Notes: generated by a model not told the origin, from the letters alone. DNA of 37,410 nucleotides from an uncultured Synechococcus sp. (GCA_913057985.1 CAJXPL010000025.1:1-37410), one strand, 5' to 3'. Shown: positions 26,440-35,583, counted from the stretch's first letter. Made by a program: numbers and translations.

Positions 26440-27098
26440 GGCTGCCCGCTTACCAACCGATCCCCGCCCCCGATCGGGGGACCGATCTGATTGAGGTGTC
26501 AGCAGCGCAGCTGCAGCCGACCCAGTGGTGTGTGGGACTGGCGGAGATTTGGTCGCGCGAGAAGGATTTCGCCCAGGACACCCGTCAGCAACGTCTTGAC
26601 TACCTGCGCGGCAAACCGGTCCCATTGATCCGATCTGCCGATGGCGCGATGTGGATGCTGGACCGGCATCACCGGCTGCGAGGCCTAATTGGCATTGATC
26701 CAGGGGCCACAACCTGGGCTTACGTGGTGCAGGACCTCCCAACAGCCGACCGAAGTGGTGTGCTGGCCCATCTGCACAACCAAGGCTGGCTCTACCTCTA
26801 CGACGGACGAGGCAACGGTCCGCGCCCTGCCGATCAGCTGCCCACGAGCCTGCTGGGGCTGGACGACGATCCCTACCGGAGCCTCGTGTGGAAGCTGAAG
26901 CAGGAGGGTTGGATCAAACCTCAGCCCCTGATCCCGTATCACGAGTTTCGTTGGGGTGCCTGGCTGCGCAGCCGCCCCCTGCCCCCCTTCAGCTCCAGGC
27001 GACTGGAGCCAGCTCTAGCAGCAGCACGCCAGCTGGTGTGCTCTGCCGCTGCACAAGACATGCCGGGCTGGAAAGGCGACAAGAAAGCCTGCCGCTAA
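26430..27098 (+). CDS. ParB-like nuclease-fold protein
   Basis: A 222-residue protein resembling the ParBc_2 (ParB-like nuclease) family, with MWMLDRHHRLRGLIGID as the most diagnostic stretch; the Arg-His-His pattern matches the nucleotide-binding loop of ParB/Srx folds. These single-domain proteins lack the ParB helix-turn-helix, so I would not call it a partition protein; some relatives are nucleases or of unknown activity. It starts with GTG at 26430. It ends with TAA directly abutting the dnaA stop codon (27099) of the opposite strand, no gap at all. Beside dnaA it may serve chromosome maintenance, but this is inference. Confidence 0.7.
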   Translation: MPLRLPAYQPIPAPDRGTDLIEVSAAQLQPTQWCVGLAEIWSREKDFAQDTRQQRLDYLRGKPVPLIRSADGAMWMLDRHHRLRGLIGIDPGATTWAYVVQDLPTADRSGVLAHLHNQGWLYLYDGRGNGPRPADQLPTSLLGLDDDPYRSLVWKLKQEGWIKPQPLIPYHEFRWGAWLRSRPLPPFSSRRLEPALAAARQLVCSAAAQDMPGWKGDKKACR

Positions 27099-28496
27099 TC
27101 AGCGCTTCTTGCGGGAATCGATCTGCAGCAGATCCTTCACCTTCTGCACCTGACCGGCGAGCTGGGGGTCGGAAGCCAGTTTTTTCTCCACCTGCTCGAT
27201 CGCATACATCACCGTGGTGTGGTCCTTTCCGCCGAAGTTGTCGCCGATCCTCGGCAGGCTGAGGTCGGTGCCCTGGCGCATGAGGTACATCCCCACCTGA
27301 CGGGCCTGGCTCACGGCGCGGCGACGGGTGCTGCTGCACATCTCCTCTGCCGTGACATCAAACACCTCAGAGACCTTGTCGATCACCTGTTGCGGCGTGA
27401 CCTCGACCCCCTGACCCGTGGGGTCGAGCATCGGCGCCACCGATTCCACGGTCATCGGCAAGCCCGTGATGGAGGCGAAGGCCACGGCCCGGGTCAGGGC
27501 CCCTTCCAACTCGCGAATGTTCGAAGTGAAGCGGCCGGCGATGTACTGGATCAGATCACGGGGCAGCGACATGCGCTCCTGCTCCGCTTTCTTCTGAAGA
27601 ATCGCCATGCGTGTCTCCAGGTCAGGCGACTGAATGTCTGCGATCAGGCCCATCTGGAACCGGGAGATCAGGCGCTGCTGCAACCGCGGAATCTGGCTGG
27701 GGGGGCGATCACTGGCGATCACCACCTGACGTCCTGCCTCGTGCAGGGCATTGAAGGTGTGGAAGAACTCCTCCTGGGTGTACTCCTTGCCCTCGATGAA
27801 TTGAATGTCGTCCACCAAGATCAGATCGGCGGCGCGGTAGCGATCGCGGAAGGCCTGCATCCCGTCCTTGCGGATGGCCTGAATCAGGTCATTGGTGAAG
27901 GTTTCGGTGGAGACATAGGCCACCCGGGCCCCGGGGTCGATTTCCAGCCGGTAATGACCAATGGCTTGCATCAGGTGGGTTTTGCCCAGGCCCACACCGC
28001 CGCAGATGAACAGGGGGTTGAACTCCCGGCCCGGTGCTTCGGCCACAGCCAGAGCCGCCGCATGGGCCATCCGGCTGTTGGGGCCGACCACAAAACGGCC
28101 GAACACGTAGCGGGGATTGAGCCCAGGCAGATAGCGGCGTGGGGAGCCGTTCCGAGCCGGAGCCGATGCCGACTCCTGGGCCGCTGGCGGCGGCCCCGCA
28201 TCTGCAGCGGCTGAGGCCTCATCGGTGGCGTCCGGCAGCGGCAGGGCGGTTTCCGCCAGAACCGTCACCTGGACGGGCTGACCGCTGATGCTGCTGGCCA
28301 TCTCGGCGATCGTGGGCAGCAGCTGCTCCCGCAGACGAACGCTGGCAAAGGGATTCGGGGCCAGAAGCTTCAGCTCTCCATTGGCAAAGCCGCTGCAACC
28401 CGTGGGGCGAATGAAGGTCTCGAAGGTGGGCTTGCTCAGCTTGGCCTGCAACCCATCCCGCACCTTGATCCAGAGCTCTTCGCCCGTCTGCGCCAA
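27099..28496 (-). CDS. dnaA: chromosomal replication initiator DnaA
   Basis: A 465-residue DnaA. Domain I is at about 1-85 and a low-complexity Ala/Pro linker at about 86-118 ([14 protein letters not shown]). The AAA+ domain begins with the Walker A region GGVGLGKTH (166-174), followed by LILVDD (Walker B, 225-230) and [12 protein letters not shown] as sensor/arginine-finger region. The C-terminal DNA-binding domain has [15 protein letters not shown]. It opens oriC and is autoregulated in other bacteria. dnaN is not adjacent. I found no TTATCCACA-type DnaA boxes near the gene by eye, so the window shows no evidence of oriC. The gene is divergent from the HtrA lipoprotein gene. Confidence 0.97.
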   Translation of the reverse strand: MAQTGEELWIKVRDGLQAKLSKPTFETFIRPTGCSGFANGELKLLAPNPFASVRLREQLLPTIAEMASSISGQPVQVTVLAETALPLPDATDEASAAADAGPPPAAQESASAPARNGSPRRYLPGLNPRYVFGRFVVGPNSRMAHAAALAVAEAPGREFNPLFICGGVGLGKTHLMQAIGHYRLEIDPGARVAYVSTETFTNDLIQAIRKDGMQAFRDRYRAADLILVDDIQFIEGKEYTQEEFFHTFNALHEAGRQVVIASDRPPSQIPRLQQRLISRFQMGLIADIQSPDLETRMAILQKKAEQERMSLPRDLIQYIAGRFTSNIRELEGALTRAVAFASITGLPMTVESVAPMLDPTGQGVEVTPQQVIDKVSEVFDVTAEEMCSSTRRRAVSQARQVGMYLMRQGTDLSLPRIGDNFGGKDHTTVMYAIEQVEKKLASDPQLAGQVQKVKDLLQIDSRKKR

Positions 28497-28579
28497 AACC
28501 GCCCATCGCCCGAGCGCTGAATCTACGCATGCCGATCCGCTCCGGCCGTCTTAAATGCATCAGCACACATCTCGTCGTG

Positions 28580-29707
28580 ATGCCCAACGCCCAGCATTGG
28601 CTTGCCATCGCCCTGGCCGGAAGCGCACTCTCCGGTTGCAGCCTGGTGAGAGACCAGCTGGGCCTGACGCCCAAGCCACCGATGACAGCGCCACCGGTGG
28701 TGCACGATCAGCCCCGCAGTGCTCCGCTGCAGCCGGGGGACAACGTGATCGTGAAGGCGGTGGATCGCGTCGGCCCTGCCGTGGTGCGCATCGATGTGGT
28801 GAAGGAGATCTCAAACCCCTTCGGAGGGATTTTCGGCATGGGTCCCTCCAGCCAGCGGCAGCAGGGCCAAGGCTCCGGCTTCATCACCCGGACCAGCGGC
28901 CTGATCTTCACCAATGAGCACGTGGTGCGTGGTGCTGATCAGGTGGCCGTGACCCTTCCGGACGGTCGCAACTTCAAAGGCAAGGTGCTCGGCACCGACC
29001 CCCTCACCGACGTGGCGGTGGTGAAAGTGGTGGCCGACAAGCTGCCGGTGGCGGCCCTGGGCAACTCCGACCAGCTCAAGCCAGGGGAATGGGCCATTGC
29101 CATCGGAAATCCGTTTGGGCTCAACAACACCGTGACCGCCGGCATCATCAGCGCCGTCGATCGCACCGATGCCCTCGGCTCCGGACGACGGGTGCCCTAC
29201 ATCCAGACCGATGCAGCGGTGAACCCCGGCAACAGCGGCGGCCCCCTGATCAATGCCAGCGGTCAGGTGATCGGCATCAACACCGCGATCCGTACTGCCC
29301 CCGGCGGCGGCTTGAGTTTTGCGGTTCCGATCAACCTGGCCAAGCGGATCGCGCAACAGATCGTCAGCACCGGTCAGGCCTCCCATCCCTTCATCGGCGT
29401 GCAGCTGATGCCCCTCACCCCGCAGCTGGCCCGGGAGATTAATGCCACCAACAGCGCCTGCAGAGTTCCCGAGGTGAATGGTGTTCTGGTCAAGGAGGTG
29501 GTGAAAGGCACACCGGCCGCTGCGGCCGGCATCCGCCAGTGCGATCTGATTCTCAAGGTGGAAAACAACCCCGTTCAAACGCCCACCGACGTTCAACTCG
29601 CCGTGGACCGCGGCCAGGTGGGAGAACCGATGCAGCTCACCCTCCAACGCAACGGAGAGGAGCTGACCGTGGAGGTGCGCCCGCGAGAACTGCCTCGCAA
29701 CAACTGA
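28580..29707 (+). CDS. HtrA/Deg-family serine protease, predicted lipoprotein
   Basis: A 375-residue trypsin-fold protease with one PDZ domain. The N-terminus MPNAQHWLAIALAGSALSGC is a lipoprotein signal, with lipobox Cys20 preceded by LSG; the mature protein would be anchored facing the periplasm or lumen. The catalytic triad is intact: His114 (TNEHVV), Asp144 (LTDVAVVK), Ser219 (GNSGGP). The PDZ region from about 270 includes GIRQCDLILKV. It is a degradative or chaperone-type protease of quality control, one of several Deg proteins expected in cyanobacteria. The frame is open to 28529, but the ATG at 28580 gives the proper lipoprotein signal. It is followed by two glycosyltransferase-like genes in the same direction. 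Confidence 0.9.
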   Translation: MPNAQHWLAIALAGSALSGCSLVRDQLGLTPKPPMTAPPVVHDQPRSAPLQPGDNVIVKAVDRVGPAVVRIDVVKEISNPFGGIFGMGPSSQRQQGQGSGFITRTSGLIFTNEHVVRGADQVAVTLPDGRNFKGKVLGTDPLTDVAVVKVVADKLPVAALGNSDQLKPGEWAIAIGNPFGLNNTVTAGIISAVDRTDALGSGRRVPYIQTDAAVNPGNSGGPLINASGQVIGINTAIRTAPGGGLSFAVPINLAKRIAQQIVSTGQASHPFIGVQLMPLTPQLAREINATNSACRVPEVNGVLVKEVVKGTPAAAAGIRQCDLILKVENNPVQTPTDVQLAVDRGQVGEPMQLTLQRNGEELTVEVRPRELPRNN

Positions 29708-29708
29708 A

Positions 29709-30350
29709 ATGGTGGAGATCGTCGTGATGGCCCGCTGGCCATCACCGGGCCGATGCAAACGCCGCTTGAGCTGCGATCTCAACCACGCGCTGGGCTTGTC
29801 CAACAGCAGCGAGCGCGCCACAAGGATTCAGCGGCGGCTCACGCAGCACACCGCTGCGGTGGTGCGCGGCCTGGCCGGCGCCATGGAGATGAAGCCGGTG
29901 CTGGCGGTGAGCGGGCTCGGGCCCCGGGCTGCCACGCGCTGGGGGCAGCAGCTGGGGCTGGGGCAGGTGCGGTTGCAGGGGAGGGGGCAACTCGGCACCC
30001 GATTGCGACGGCAGTTGATGCACGGCCATCACCAGCACAGGTCCTGCCTTGTGATCGGCACGGATCTGCCCGAACTCAATGCTGATGATTTGAGGCAGGC
30101 CGTTGAGCGGTTGAAGCAGCATGACCTGGTGCTGGGGCCAGCCTCCGATGGGGGGTACTGGCTGCTGGGGATCGGCGCATCCCTGATCCGCAGCCCGCAG
30201 CACTGGCCGCTGATCGGCATTCCCTGGGGCGGCCCCAAGGTGCTGGAGGCAACGCTGGAGGCGGCGCGCAGGCGGCAGCTCTCATCGGCCCTCGTGGCCC
30301 AACGAAATGATCTGGATCACTGGAGCGATCTGATGCCATGGCAGGGCTGA
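29709..30350 (+). CDS. TIGR04282-family glycosyltransferase (arsenosugar-type)
   Basis: A 213-residue cytosolic protein of the DUF2064/TIGR04282 family with a nucleotide-sugar transferase-like fold: VVMARWPSPGRCKRRLS at the start, CLVIGTDLPELNADDL with the acidic pair in the middle, then DLVLGPASDGGYWLLGI. Family members are named for arsenosugar biosynthesis in cyanobacteria, where they are thought to build a sugar precursor for methylated arsenic; direct proof is limited. It starts 1 nt after the HtrA stop codon (TGA-A-ATG) and overlaps the next glycosyltransferase gene by 13 nt, so it is in a tight operon. The substrates are unproven. Confidence 0.85.
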   Translation: MVEIVVMARWPSPGRCKRRLSCDLNHALGLSNSSERATRIQRRLTQHTAAVVRGLAGAMEMKPVLAVSGLGPRAATRWGQQLGLGQVRLQGRGQLGTRLRRQLMHGHHQHRSCLVIGTDLPELNADDLRQAVERLKQHDLVLGPASDGGYWLLGIGASLIRSPQHWPLIGIPWGGPKVLEATLEAARRRQLSSALVAQRNDLDHWSDLMPWQG

Positions 30351-31027
30351 GCGTTGTGATTCCAACCCTGGAGGAAGACAGCAGGCTGCCACTGCTGCTG
30401 GCGGATCTGCAGCGATGGCCGGGGGAGTTGGAGGTGATCGTCTCGGATGGCGGCAGCAAGGATCACACCCGGGCGGTGGCTCAGCTGGCCGGCGCCACCG
30501 TGCTCGACAGCTCCACCGCCGGGCGGGGTCCACAGCTGCGCTGGGGCGTTGGCCACAGCTCCCATGCCTGGGTGCTGGTGCTGCACGCCGACAGCCGCCT
30601 GCCGGACACCTGGCACCACAAGGTGGAGCAGATTCTGAGCAGCCCGGAGGGCCAACCCAGCGCCTGGTGCTTCGACTTCAAAGTGGAGGCGCATGGGCGG
30701 CCGATGCTGTGGCTGCTGGAGCGGATGGTGAACCTGCGCAGCCGTTGGCTGCAACGCCCTTACGGCGATCAGGGCCTGTTGATTCAGCGCCAGCTGTATG
30801 AGCGCGTGGGCGGCTACCGGCCTCTGGCGCTGATGGAAGACCTGGACCTGGTGGAACGCCTGAGCCAGGTCGCTCCCCTCCGTTCACTGAACTGTGCCCT
30901 GCTCACCAGCGCAGAGCGCTGGCAGAAGCGAAGCGTGCTGGTGCAGGCCTGGCGCAATGCCCGACTGCGCTGGCTGTGGCGGCAGGGGCGATCAACGGAG
31001 CAGCTGTTGCGGCTCTACCGGCGCTGA
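30338..31027 (+). CDS. TIGR04283-family glycosyltransferase (arsenosugar-type)
   Basis: A 229-residue GT-A fold family 2-type glycosyltransferase. The front nucleotide-binding strand is LSVVIPTLEEDSRLP, with VIVSDGGSKDHT and the DXD-like VLHADSRLP. PYGDQGLLI and MEDLDLVERL fit the acceptor-side motifs. It belongs to the TIGR04283 family, usually paired with TIGR04282 as here, linked to arsenosugar or related glycan synthesis. The C-terminal part is Arg-rich (NARLRWLWRQGR), perhaps membrane-associating. It overlaps the preceding gene by 13 nt and converges with the GNAT gene 9 nt away. Neither ArsM- nor ArsS-like proteins are visible in the window. Confidence 0.87.
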   Translation: MAGLSVVIPTLEEDSRLPLLLADLQRWPGELEVIVSDGGSKDHTRAVAQLAGATVLDSSTAGRGPQLRWGVGHSSHAWVLVLHADSRLPDTWHHKVEQILSSPEGQPSAWCFDFKVEAHGRPMLWLLERMVNLRSRWLQRPYGDQGLLIQRQLYERVGGYRPLALMEDLDLVERLSQVAPLRSLNCALLTSAERWQKRSVLVQAWRNARLRWLWRQGRSTEQLLRLYRR

Positions 31028-31036
31028 AGGATCCGA

Positions 31037-31540
31037 TCAGTTGGCGTACCAGAAGGCACAGCGATGGCCCTGGGGCTCGAGATCCCAGCCCTGGCCCTGA
31101 TAGAAGCTGACGACGCCCGGATCGGCGAACAGGCTGACCCGCTCGGTTCCCATCTGATCAAGGGCCTCGAGGATGTAAGCCATCATCTGCTTGCCCAGAC
31201 CATTGCCCTGGTACAGGGGATGCACGGCCACGTCCCAGACGGTGGCTTCGAAAACACCATCCCCGGTGCAGCGGGCAAATCCCACCAGACGGGGCACCCG
31301 TGGGTCGTGCCGCCAGAGGCCAACTTTGAGCAGGCTGTGGCTGAGGGCTTTGCGCACCCGGCGAATCGGCCGGCGGCTCCAGCCCACCGCTTCCAGCAAC
31401 TGCTCGAGTTCCACCAGATCGTAGGGGTACTCCTGGCTGAACACCAAGGTGATCTGGTCATTGGCGCAGGGGCAGAGACGCGCCCCCTGGCCGTACTGCT
31501 CCAACAGAGGATCAGCAGGCATGGGCAGAGGAGCGATCAC
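31037..31540 (-). CDS. GNAT-family N-acetyltransferase
   Basis: A 167-residue acetyltransferase. The acetyl-CoA motif is VWDVAVHPLYQGNGLGKQMMAYILEAL, with the canonical Gln-Gly-Asn-Gly-Leu-Gly turn, and SLFADPGVVSFYQGQGW closes the fold. It resembles the Ycf52-like / plant chloroplast GNAT group, which acetylates protein N-termini, lysines or aromatic amines; the target here is unknown. It starts with GTG inside GTGA (overlapping the ABC-exporter stop codon by 4 nt); a later ATG at 31522 is an alternative. It is the last gene of the hisG - ABC - GNAT operon. Confidence 0.85.
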   Translation of the reverse strand: MIAPLPMPADPLLEQYGQGARLCPCANDQITLVFSQEYPYDLVELEQLLEAVGWSRRPIRRVRKALSHSLLKVGLWRHDPRVPRLVGFARCTGDGVFEATVWDVAVHPLYQGNGLGKQMMAYILEALDQMGTERVSLFADPGVVSFYQGQGWDLEPQGHRCAFWYAN

Positions 31541-33315
31541 AGACGCGCCAACCCCCGCTCCTGCAGATCAGCCAGCTGGGCGTAGAGCCCGCCACGGGCC
31601 CTTAGCTCGCGATGGGTTCCCTGCTCGATCAGTTCACCGCGGCGCAGCACAAGAATGCGGTCCGAGGCTTCCACCGTGGCCAGGCGATGGGCAATGACGA
31701 TGGCGGTGCGCTTTTGCAGCAGGCGATCAAGATCAGCCTGCAGCGTCGCTTCCGTTGAAGGGTCCATGAAGGCGGTGGCTTCATCCATCACCAACACCGT
31801 TGGCTTGCGGATCGCCACCCGGGCCACCGCAAGCAGTTGGCGCTCGCCTGAAGAGAGGTTGCCGCCCCGCTCGCGCAGCTCCGTCTCCAGCCCGTTGGGA
31901 AGCTTGGCCAACAGCTCGTTGAGACCAAGCTCAGCACAGACCTGAGCCAGCTCTCGATCACTCACCGACGCATTGAGCCGAAGGTTGTCGGCCACATTGC
32001 CGCTGAACAGGAACGTGTCTTGAAGCACGACGCCCAACTCACGCCGGAGATCGGCCATCGGGATCGTGCGGATGTCCCGTCCATCCAGAAGGATGCGCCC
32101 CTGCTGGGGTTCATACAGGCGGCAGAGCAGGCGGATGATCGTGCTTTTGCCCGACCCCGTGGGGCCCACCAGGGCGACATGTTCTCCGGGGGCGATGCGG
32201 AAGGAGAGGTTGCGGAGGATCGGATCGTCCGGCCGATAGGCGAAGCTCACGTTCTCGAAGATCACCTCGCCGCCACCGCCACTCACGTGGGGGAGAACCC
32301 CTTTGGCCTCAGCGATCTCGAGGGGCTCCTCCATCAACTCGCCGATGCGTTCGACCGCCGTGAGCCCACCCTGGATCTGGGTGAAACGCTCCGCCAGCTG
32401 ACGCAGCGGATCAAACAGGCGTTGGGAGGCCAGGATGAAGGTGGTGAGGGTGCCAAGACCCATGGCGCCATTGGTCACCATCAAGCCGCCAAGGGCCAGA
32501 ACCAGGGCAATGGCGGCCAGAGCCACCCATTCCAGGAAGGCTGAAATGCTGCTGTCGAAAAAGATCGTTCCGTTCACAGCGCTGCGGTAGTGCATGCCGG
32601 TGCGCAGGAAGCGGGCGCTGTTGACCGTTTCACGGCCATACATCTGAACCACCTCGAGGCCCTGGAGGTTCTCCTGGAAATCGGCATTGAGCTGGGAAAG
32701 CTCTTCACGCACGCGGTAATTGGCCTTGCGGTAACGGCGCTGCAGCCAAAGCACGGCCAGGGTGACGGGCACCTGCGTGAACAACAGCAGCAGCCCCAGC
32801 CTCCACTCGATGAACAACATCGTTGAGGCCAGCACCAGCAGGCTCACCAGATCATTGAGCACCCCCACGGCACCACTGCCAAACACCTCGGCCAGGGCAT
32901 CCACATCGCTGGTGAGCCGTGTGAGCAACTTGCCCACCGGCATGCGGTCGTGAAACCGCAGGGACAGCGACAACGCATGTTCGAAGAGGTCGTCGCGGAT
33001 TCGAGCTGTGAGCCGTTGTCCGACGGCCAGGATGCTGAATTGCTGCACCCCCTGCAGGCCGAGCCGCAGCAGCACGGAAACGAAGTAGAGCCCAATGATC
33101 ACGCGGATCGAGGCAGAGAGGCTCATCCCCGAAAGAAAGGGAAGACTGGGCTCTCCGCGCAGGACGCTGACGGCCTGACCGAGCAGAACGGGCTGCAGTG
33201 CTCCGGCAAAGGCCAAGGGCAGCAGCAGCAGCAGGGCCACCAGCAGCCGCCGGCGATCCCGCACGAGATAACGGCCCAGACGACGGACCCGGCGCCAGTC
33301 GGCGACGGCCCCCAT
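31537..33315 (-). CDS. ABC exporter, fused permease and ATPase (MsbA/MDR-like)
   Basis: A 592-residue half-transporter. Six membrane helices lie in residues 25-300 (for example about 25-45, 65-90, 150-190, 260-285) and the nucleotide-binding domain from about 350. Motifs are complete: Walker A GPTGSGKST (384-392), signature LSSGERQ, Walker B TVLVMDEATA and the switch His in IVIAHRLAT. A dimer would export lipids, drugs or peptides to the periplasm; substrate unknown. Its start ATG shares one nucleotide with the hisG stop (TGATG), and its stop overlaps the GNAT start. Co-transcription with a histidine biosynthesis gene is probably packing rather than function. Confidence 0.9.
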   Translation of the reverse strand: MGAVADWRRVRRLGRYLVRDRRRLLVALLLLLPLAFAGALQPVLLGQAVSVLRGEPSLPFLSGMSLSASIRVIIGLYFVSVLLRLGLQGVQQFSILAVGQRLTARIRDDLFEHALSLSLRFHDRMPVGKLLTRLTSDVDALAEVFGSGAVGVLNDLVSLLVLASTMLFIEWRLGLLLLFTQVPVTLAVLWLQRRYRKANYRVREELSQLNADFQENLQGLEVVQMYGRETVNSARFLRTGMHYRSAVNGTIFFDSSISAFLEWVALAAIALVLALGGLMVTNGAMGLGTLTTFILASQRLFDPLRQLAERFTQIQGGLTAVERIGELMEEPLEIAEAKGVLPHVSGGGGEVIFENVSFAYRPDDPILRNLSFRIAPGEHVALVGPTGSGKSTIIRLLCRLYEPQQGRILLDGRDIRTIPMADLRRELGVVLQDTFLFSGNVADNLRLNASVSDRELAQVCAELGLNELLAKLPNGLETELRERGGNLSSGERQLLAVARVAIRKPTVLVMDEATAFMDPSTEATLQADLDRLLQKRTAIVIAHRLATVEASDRILVLRRGELIEQGTHRELRARGGLYAQLADLQERGLARL

Positions 33316-33965
33316 CAGCTGGAGCTCCCGACGGGTGTTGCTGAGCGGATCGCATCAACGATGGAGGCCAAGGGGCCGTGGTCGAGGCGAACCGACAGGG
33401 GGTGCCCCACCAGTCGAGCTGTGGAGTGGAACAGGTCTTCGATGGCGATCAGGCCGTTCTCCCGCAGGGTGCGACCGGTGGCCACCAGGTCGACAATCGC
33501 TTCTGACATTCCGGTGATTGGCCCCAGCTCCACCGAGCCATTGAGATGAACCAACTCAACGGGAAGGTCGAGCGCATCGAAATATTCCCGGGCGCAGTGG
33601 GTGAATTTGCTGGCGACGCGACAGTGGGCGGGCAGATCAGCAGCCCGGGTGTAACCACTGCTCTCCTGAACTGCTACAGCCATGCGGCAGCCGCCAAAGC
33701 CCAGGTCCACCAATTGAGCAACGGGGAGTTGATGCTCCTTGAGCACGTCGTAACCCACCACCCCCAGCTGAGCCTGGCCGTAGGCCACGTAGGTGGGCAC
33801 ATCGCCGTTGCGAACCAGCAGGGCCCGGGCGCGCCCGCAAGGGGTGGGCACCATCAACTGACGGTTGTTCTTGTCCAGAACAGCGGAGAAATCAAGACCA
33901 GCCGCCGCAAAGCGGGCCACCGAGTCTTTGAGCAGCGCTCCTTTGGCCAACGCGACGGTGATCAT
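33315..33965 (-). CDS. hisG: ATP phosphoribosyltransferase, short form
   Basis: A 216-residue HisG, catalysing the first step of histidine synthesis (ATP + PRPP to phosphoribosyl-ATP). It starts [16 protein letters not shown], with the conserved [10 protein letters not shown] strand and the PRPP loop [22 protein letters not shown]. It lacks the ~80-residue C-terminal regulatory domain of long HisG, so it should need HisZ, which is not in the window. It leads a three-gene operon with the ABC exporter and the GNAT gene; the junction TGATG gives a one-nucleotide overlap. It is divergent from glyoxalase II, with 40 nt between. Confidence 0.95.
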   Translation of the reverse strand: MITVALAKGALLKDSVARFAAAGLDFSAVLDKNNRQLMVPTPCGRARALLVRNGDVPTYVAYGQAQLGVVGYDVLKEHQLPVAQLVDLGFGGCRMAVAVQESSGYTRAADLPAHCRVASKFTHCAREYFDALDLPVELVHLNGSVELGPITGMSEAIVDLVATGRTLRENGLIAIEDLFHSTARLVGHPLSVRLDHGPLASIVDAIRSATPVGSSS

Positions 33966-34005
33966 GGGTCCAGCGCTGACCGGTTAACCAGGCAGGACTT
34001 TAACG

Positions 34006-34755
34006 ATGCATTCCTCACTTCATGCCCTGCCGGTGCTCCAGGACAACGTGATCTGGATCTGGGTGAGGGGCGCGGAGGCCGTGGTGATCGACCCTGCCGT
34101 AGCGCTGCCGGTGCGCGAGTGGCTGGATGAACGGCAGTTGCGCCTGGCCGCCGTGCTGCAGACCCATCACCACGCCGACCACATCGGCGGCACACCGGAA
34201 TTGCTGGAACGCTGGCCCCAGGCTGCGGTGATTGCCTCCGCTGAGGACCGGGAGCGGATCCCGTTCCAGACGATGCCGGTGCGGGATGGGGACCGGATCA
34301 CTGTTCTTGGCCATGAGGTGGAGGTGCTGGACGTGGCGGCCCACACCCGGGCCCACATCGCCTTTTTCATCCCGAAGCCGGAGGGCGGCGAAATCGAGCC
34401 CCTGTTGTTCTGCGGGGACACCCTGTTCAGCGGGGGCTGTGGCCGACTGTTTGAAGGCAGCGCTGAACAGATGCATCAGGCCCTGCAGAAGCTGGCGGAA
34501 CTGCCCGAGGCCACAAGGGTTTGTTGTGCCCACGAGTACACCGAGGCCAACCTGCAATGGGCCGTTGAGCAACGCCCCAGCGACGCCGCTCTGGCTGAGC
34601 GCTACCGGGAGGTGCGGAGGCTCCGTGCCCAAGGAGAGCTCAGCCTGCCCAGCAGCATCGGCATGGAACGCCGCACCAACCTGTTCATGCAGGCCGGTTC
34701 AGCCGCGGAGTTCGCCGTGCTGCGCCAGCACAAGGACCAGTGGCGGCCGGCATGA
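34006..34755 (+). CDS. gloB: hydroxyacylglutathione hydrolase (glyoxalase II)
   Basis: A 249-residue metallo-beta-lactamase-fold thioesterase that hydrolyses S-D-lactoylglutathione to lactate and glutathione, completing methylglyoxal detoxification. The binuclear metal motif [10 protein letters not shown] (His54, His56, Asp58, His59) is intact, with [27 protein letters not shown] and [14 protein letters not shown] for the remaining ligands and substrate pocket. The C-terminal helices are normal for GloB. It is divergent from hisG and precedes ridA by 64 nt on the same strand. With gor in the window, it fits general glutathione-linked defence. Confidence 0.95.
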   Translation: MHSSLHALPVLQDNVIWIWVRGAEAVVIDPAVALPVREWLDERQLRLAAVLQTHHHADHIGGTPELLERWPQAAVIASAEDRERIPFQTMPVRDGDRITVLGHEVEVLDVAAHTRAHIAFFIPKPEGGEIEPLLFCGDTLFSGGCGRLFEGSAEQMHQALQKLAELPEATRVCCAHEYTEANLQWAVEQRPSDAALAERYREVRRLRAQGELSLPSSIGMERRTNLFMQAGSAAEFAVLRQHKDQWRPA

Positions 34756-34819
34756 GCGATGGCGAAGCAGGGGATCACCAACGGCGATGATCGTGGCGAC
34801 TGCTGTTGAGAACCAACCC

Positions 34820-35212
34820 ATGAGCGCCAAGGCCATCACCACTCAAGACGCCCCTGCACCGGTTGGGCCTTACAACCAGGCAGTGCTGGCCGGCGAGTGG
34901 CTCTATTGCTCCGGGCAGATTCCACTGGATCCAGCCACCGGCGAGATGGTGGGAAACGGTGATGTGGCGGCGGAAACGCATCAGGTGCTGAAAAACCTCT
35001 GTGCTGTGCTGAAAGAAGCTGGCGCCACCCCGGCTCAGGTGGTGCGCACCACGGTGTTCCTGGCAGACCTGGGCGATTTCGCAACCGTGAATGGCATCTA
35101 CGCCGAGGTGTTCGGCGAGGGGGTCAGCCCAGCGCGCGCCTGCGTTCAGGTGGCAGCCCTCCCCAAGGGAGCACGGGTGGAAATCGACTGCGTCGCCTGG
35201 CTCGGCAGCTGA
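34820..35212 (+). CDS. ridA: RidA enamine/imine deaminase
   Basis: A 130-residue canonical RidA: APAPVGPYNQAVLAGEWLYC at the start, SGQIPLDPATG, the helix HQVLKNLCAVLKEAGATPAQ, and the diagnostic C-terminal ARACVQVAALPKGARVEIDC with the carboxylate-binding Arg. It hydrolyses reactive 2-aminoacrylate-type intermediates from Ser/Thr dehydratases. I chose the ATG at 34820; an ATG at 34787 would add 11 residues. It is clearly closer to the archetype than the Rid protein at 11118-11510. It follows gloB and precedes DUF3136 copy 2 by 45 nt. Confidence 0.95.
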   Translation: MSAKAITTQDAPAPVGPYNQAVLAGEWLYCSGQIPLDPATGEMVGNGDVAAETHQVLKNLCAVLKEAGATPAQVVRTTVFLADLGDFATVNGIYAEVFGEGVSPARACVQVAALPKGARVEIDCVAWLGS

Positions 35213-35257
35213 GCCTGGCCCGCGGGGGCATAGGTTGGAACTGGCTTCAGTGGTCCT

Positions 35258-35485
35258 ATGCCTCAGGCGAAACTCACCATCGGTGAATTAGAGGCGGGCT
35301 ATCCGATGTATTGCAAGGCGCTGCGGCGTCTCCTCCAGCAGGGAAAAACCGTTCAAGACATTGAGAGAACCGTCTGCTGGGGGCATCTGGAAACGCTGAA
35401 CCGCTGCCTGCCCACCCGCTACAAATCCCCCTCCTACCTGCTGGCCCTGATCCGCCGCGACCTGGAGAACCCAAAAGAGGATTGA
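35258..35485 (+). CDS. DUF3136 family protein, copy 2
   Basis: A 75-residue paralogue of the gene at 746-979, starting MPQAKLTIGELEAGYPMYCK. It keeps the ALRRL, RTVCW and LP-x2-Y-x-SP landmarks with both Cys residues. Sequence outside the core differs, especially the tail (RRDLENPKED). The two genes are about 34 kb apart, so this is a dispersed pair, not a tandem duplication. Function unknown. It lies 45 nt downstream of ridA. Confidence 0.88.
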   Translation: MPQAKLTIGELEAGYPMYCKALRRLLQQGKTVQDIERTVCWGHLETLNRCLPTRYKSPSYLLALIRRDLENPKED

Positions 35486-35524
35486 GACGGGTTGTCTCAG
35501 CGTTTTCCCAGCGTTCTCGTGGCC

Positions 35525-35555
35525 AACGCTTCAATTTGAACTGAAAAGAAGCGTT
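35525..35555. repeat. perfect 8-bp inverted repeat with 15-nt spacer
   Basis: AACGCTTC (35525-35532) and GAAGCGTT (35548-35555) are exact reverse complements. They lie in the short space between DUF3136 copy 2 and the small hypothetical genes. No T-run follows on either strand, so a terminator is unlikely; a regulator operator or hairpin is possible. Confidence 0.5.
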
Positions 35556-35583
35556 AAACCAGGCTGAGAAGCAAGGGCCTTGT

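Noticed and set aside
27219-28214. 331-codon plus-strand frame inside dnaA
   Set aside because: dnaA is complete on the opposite strand with all motifs; this frame is a GC-rich antisense artefact.
28497-28579. Possible oriC beside dnaA
   Set aside because: No cluster of DnaA-box-like 9-mers or AT-rich unwinding element was seen around dnaA.
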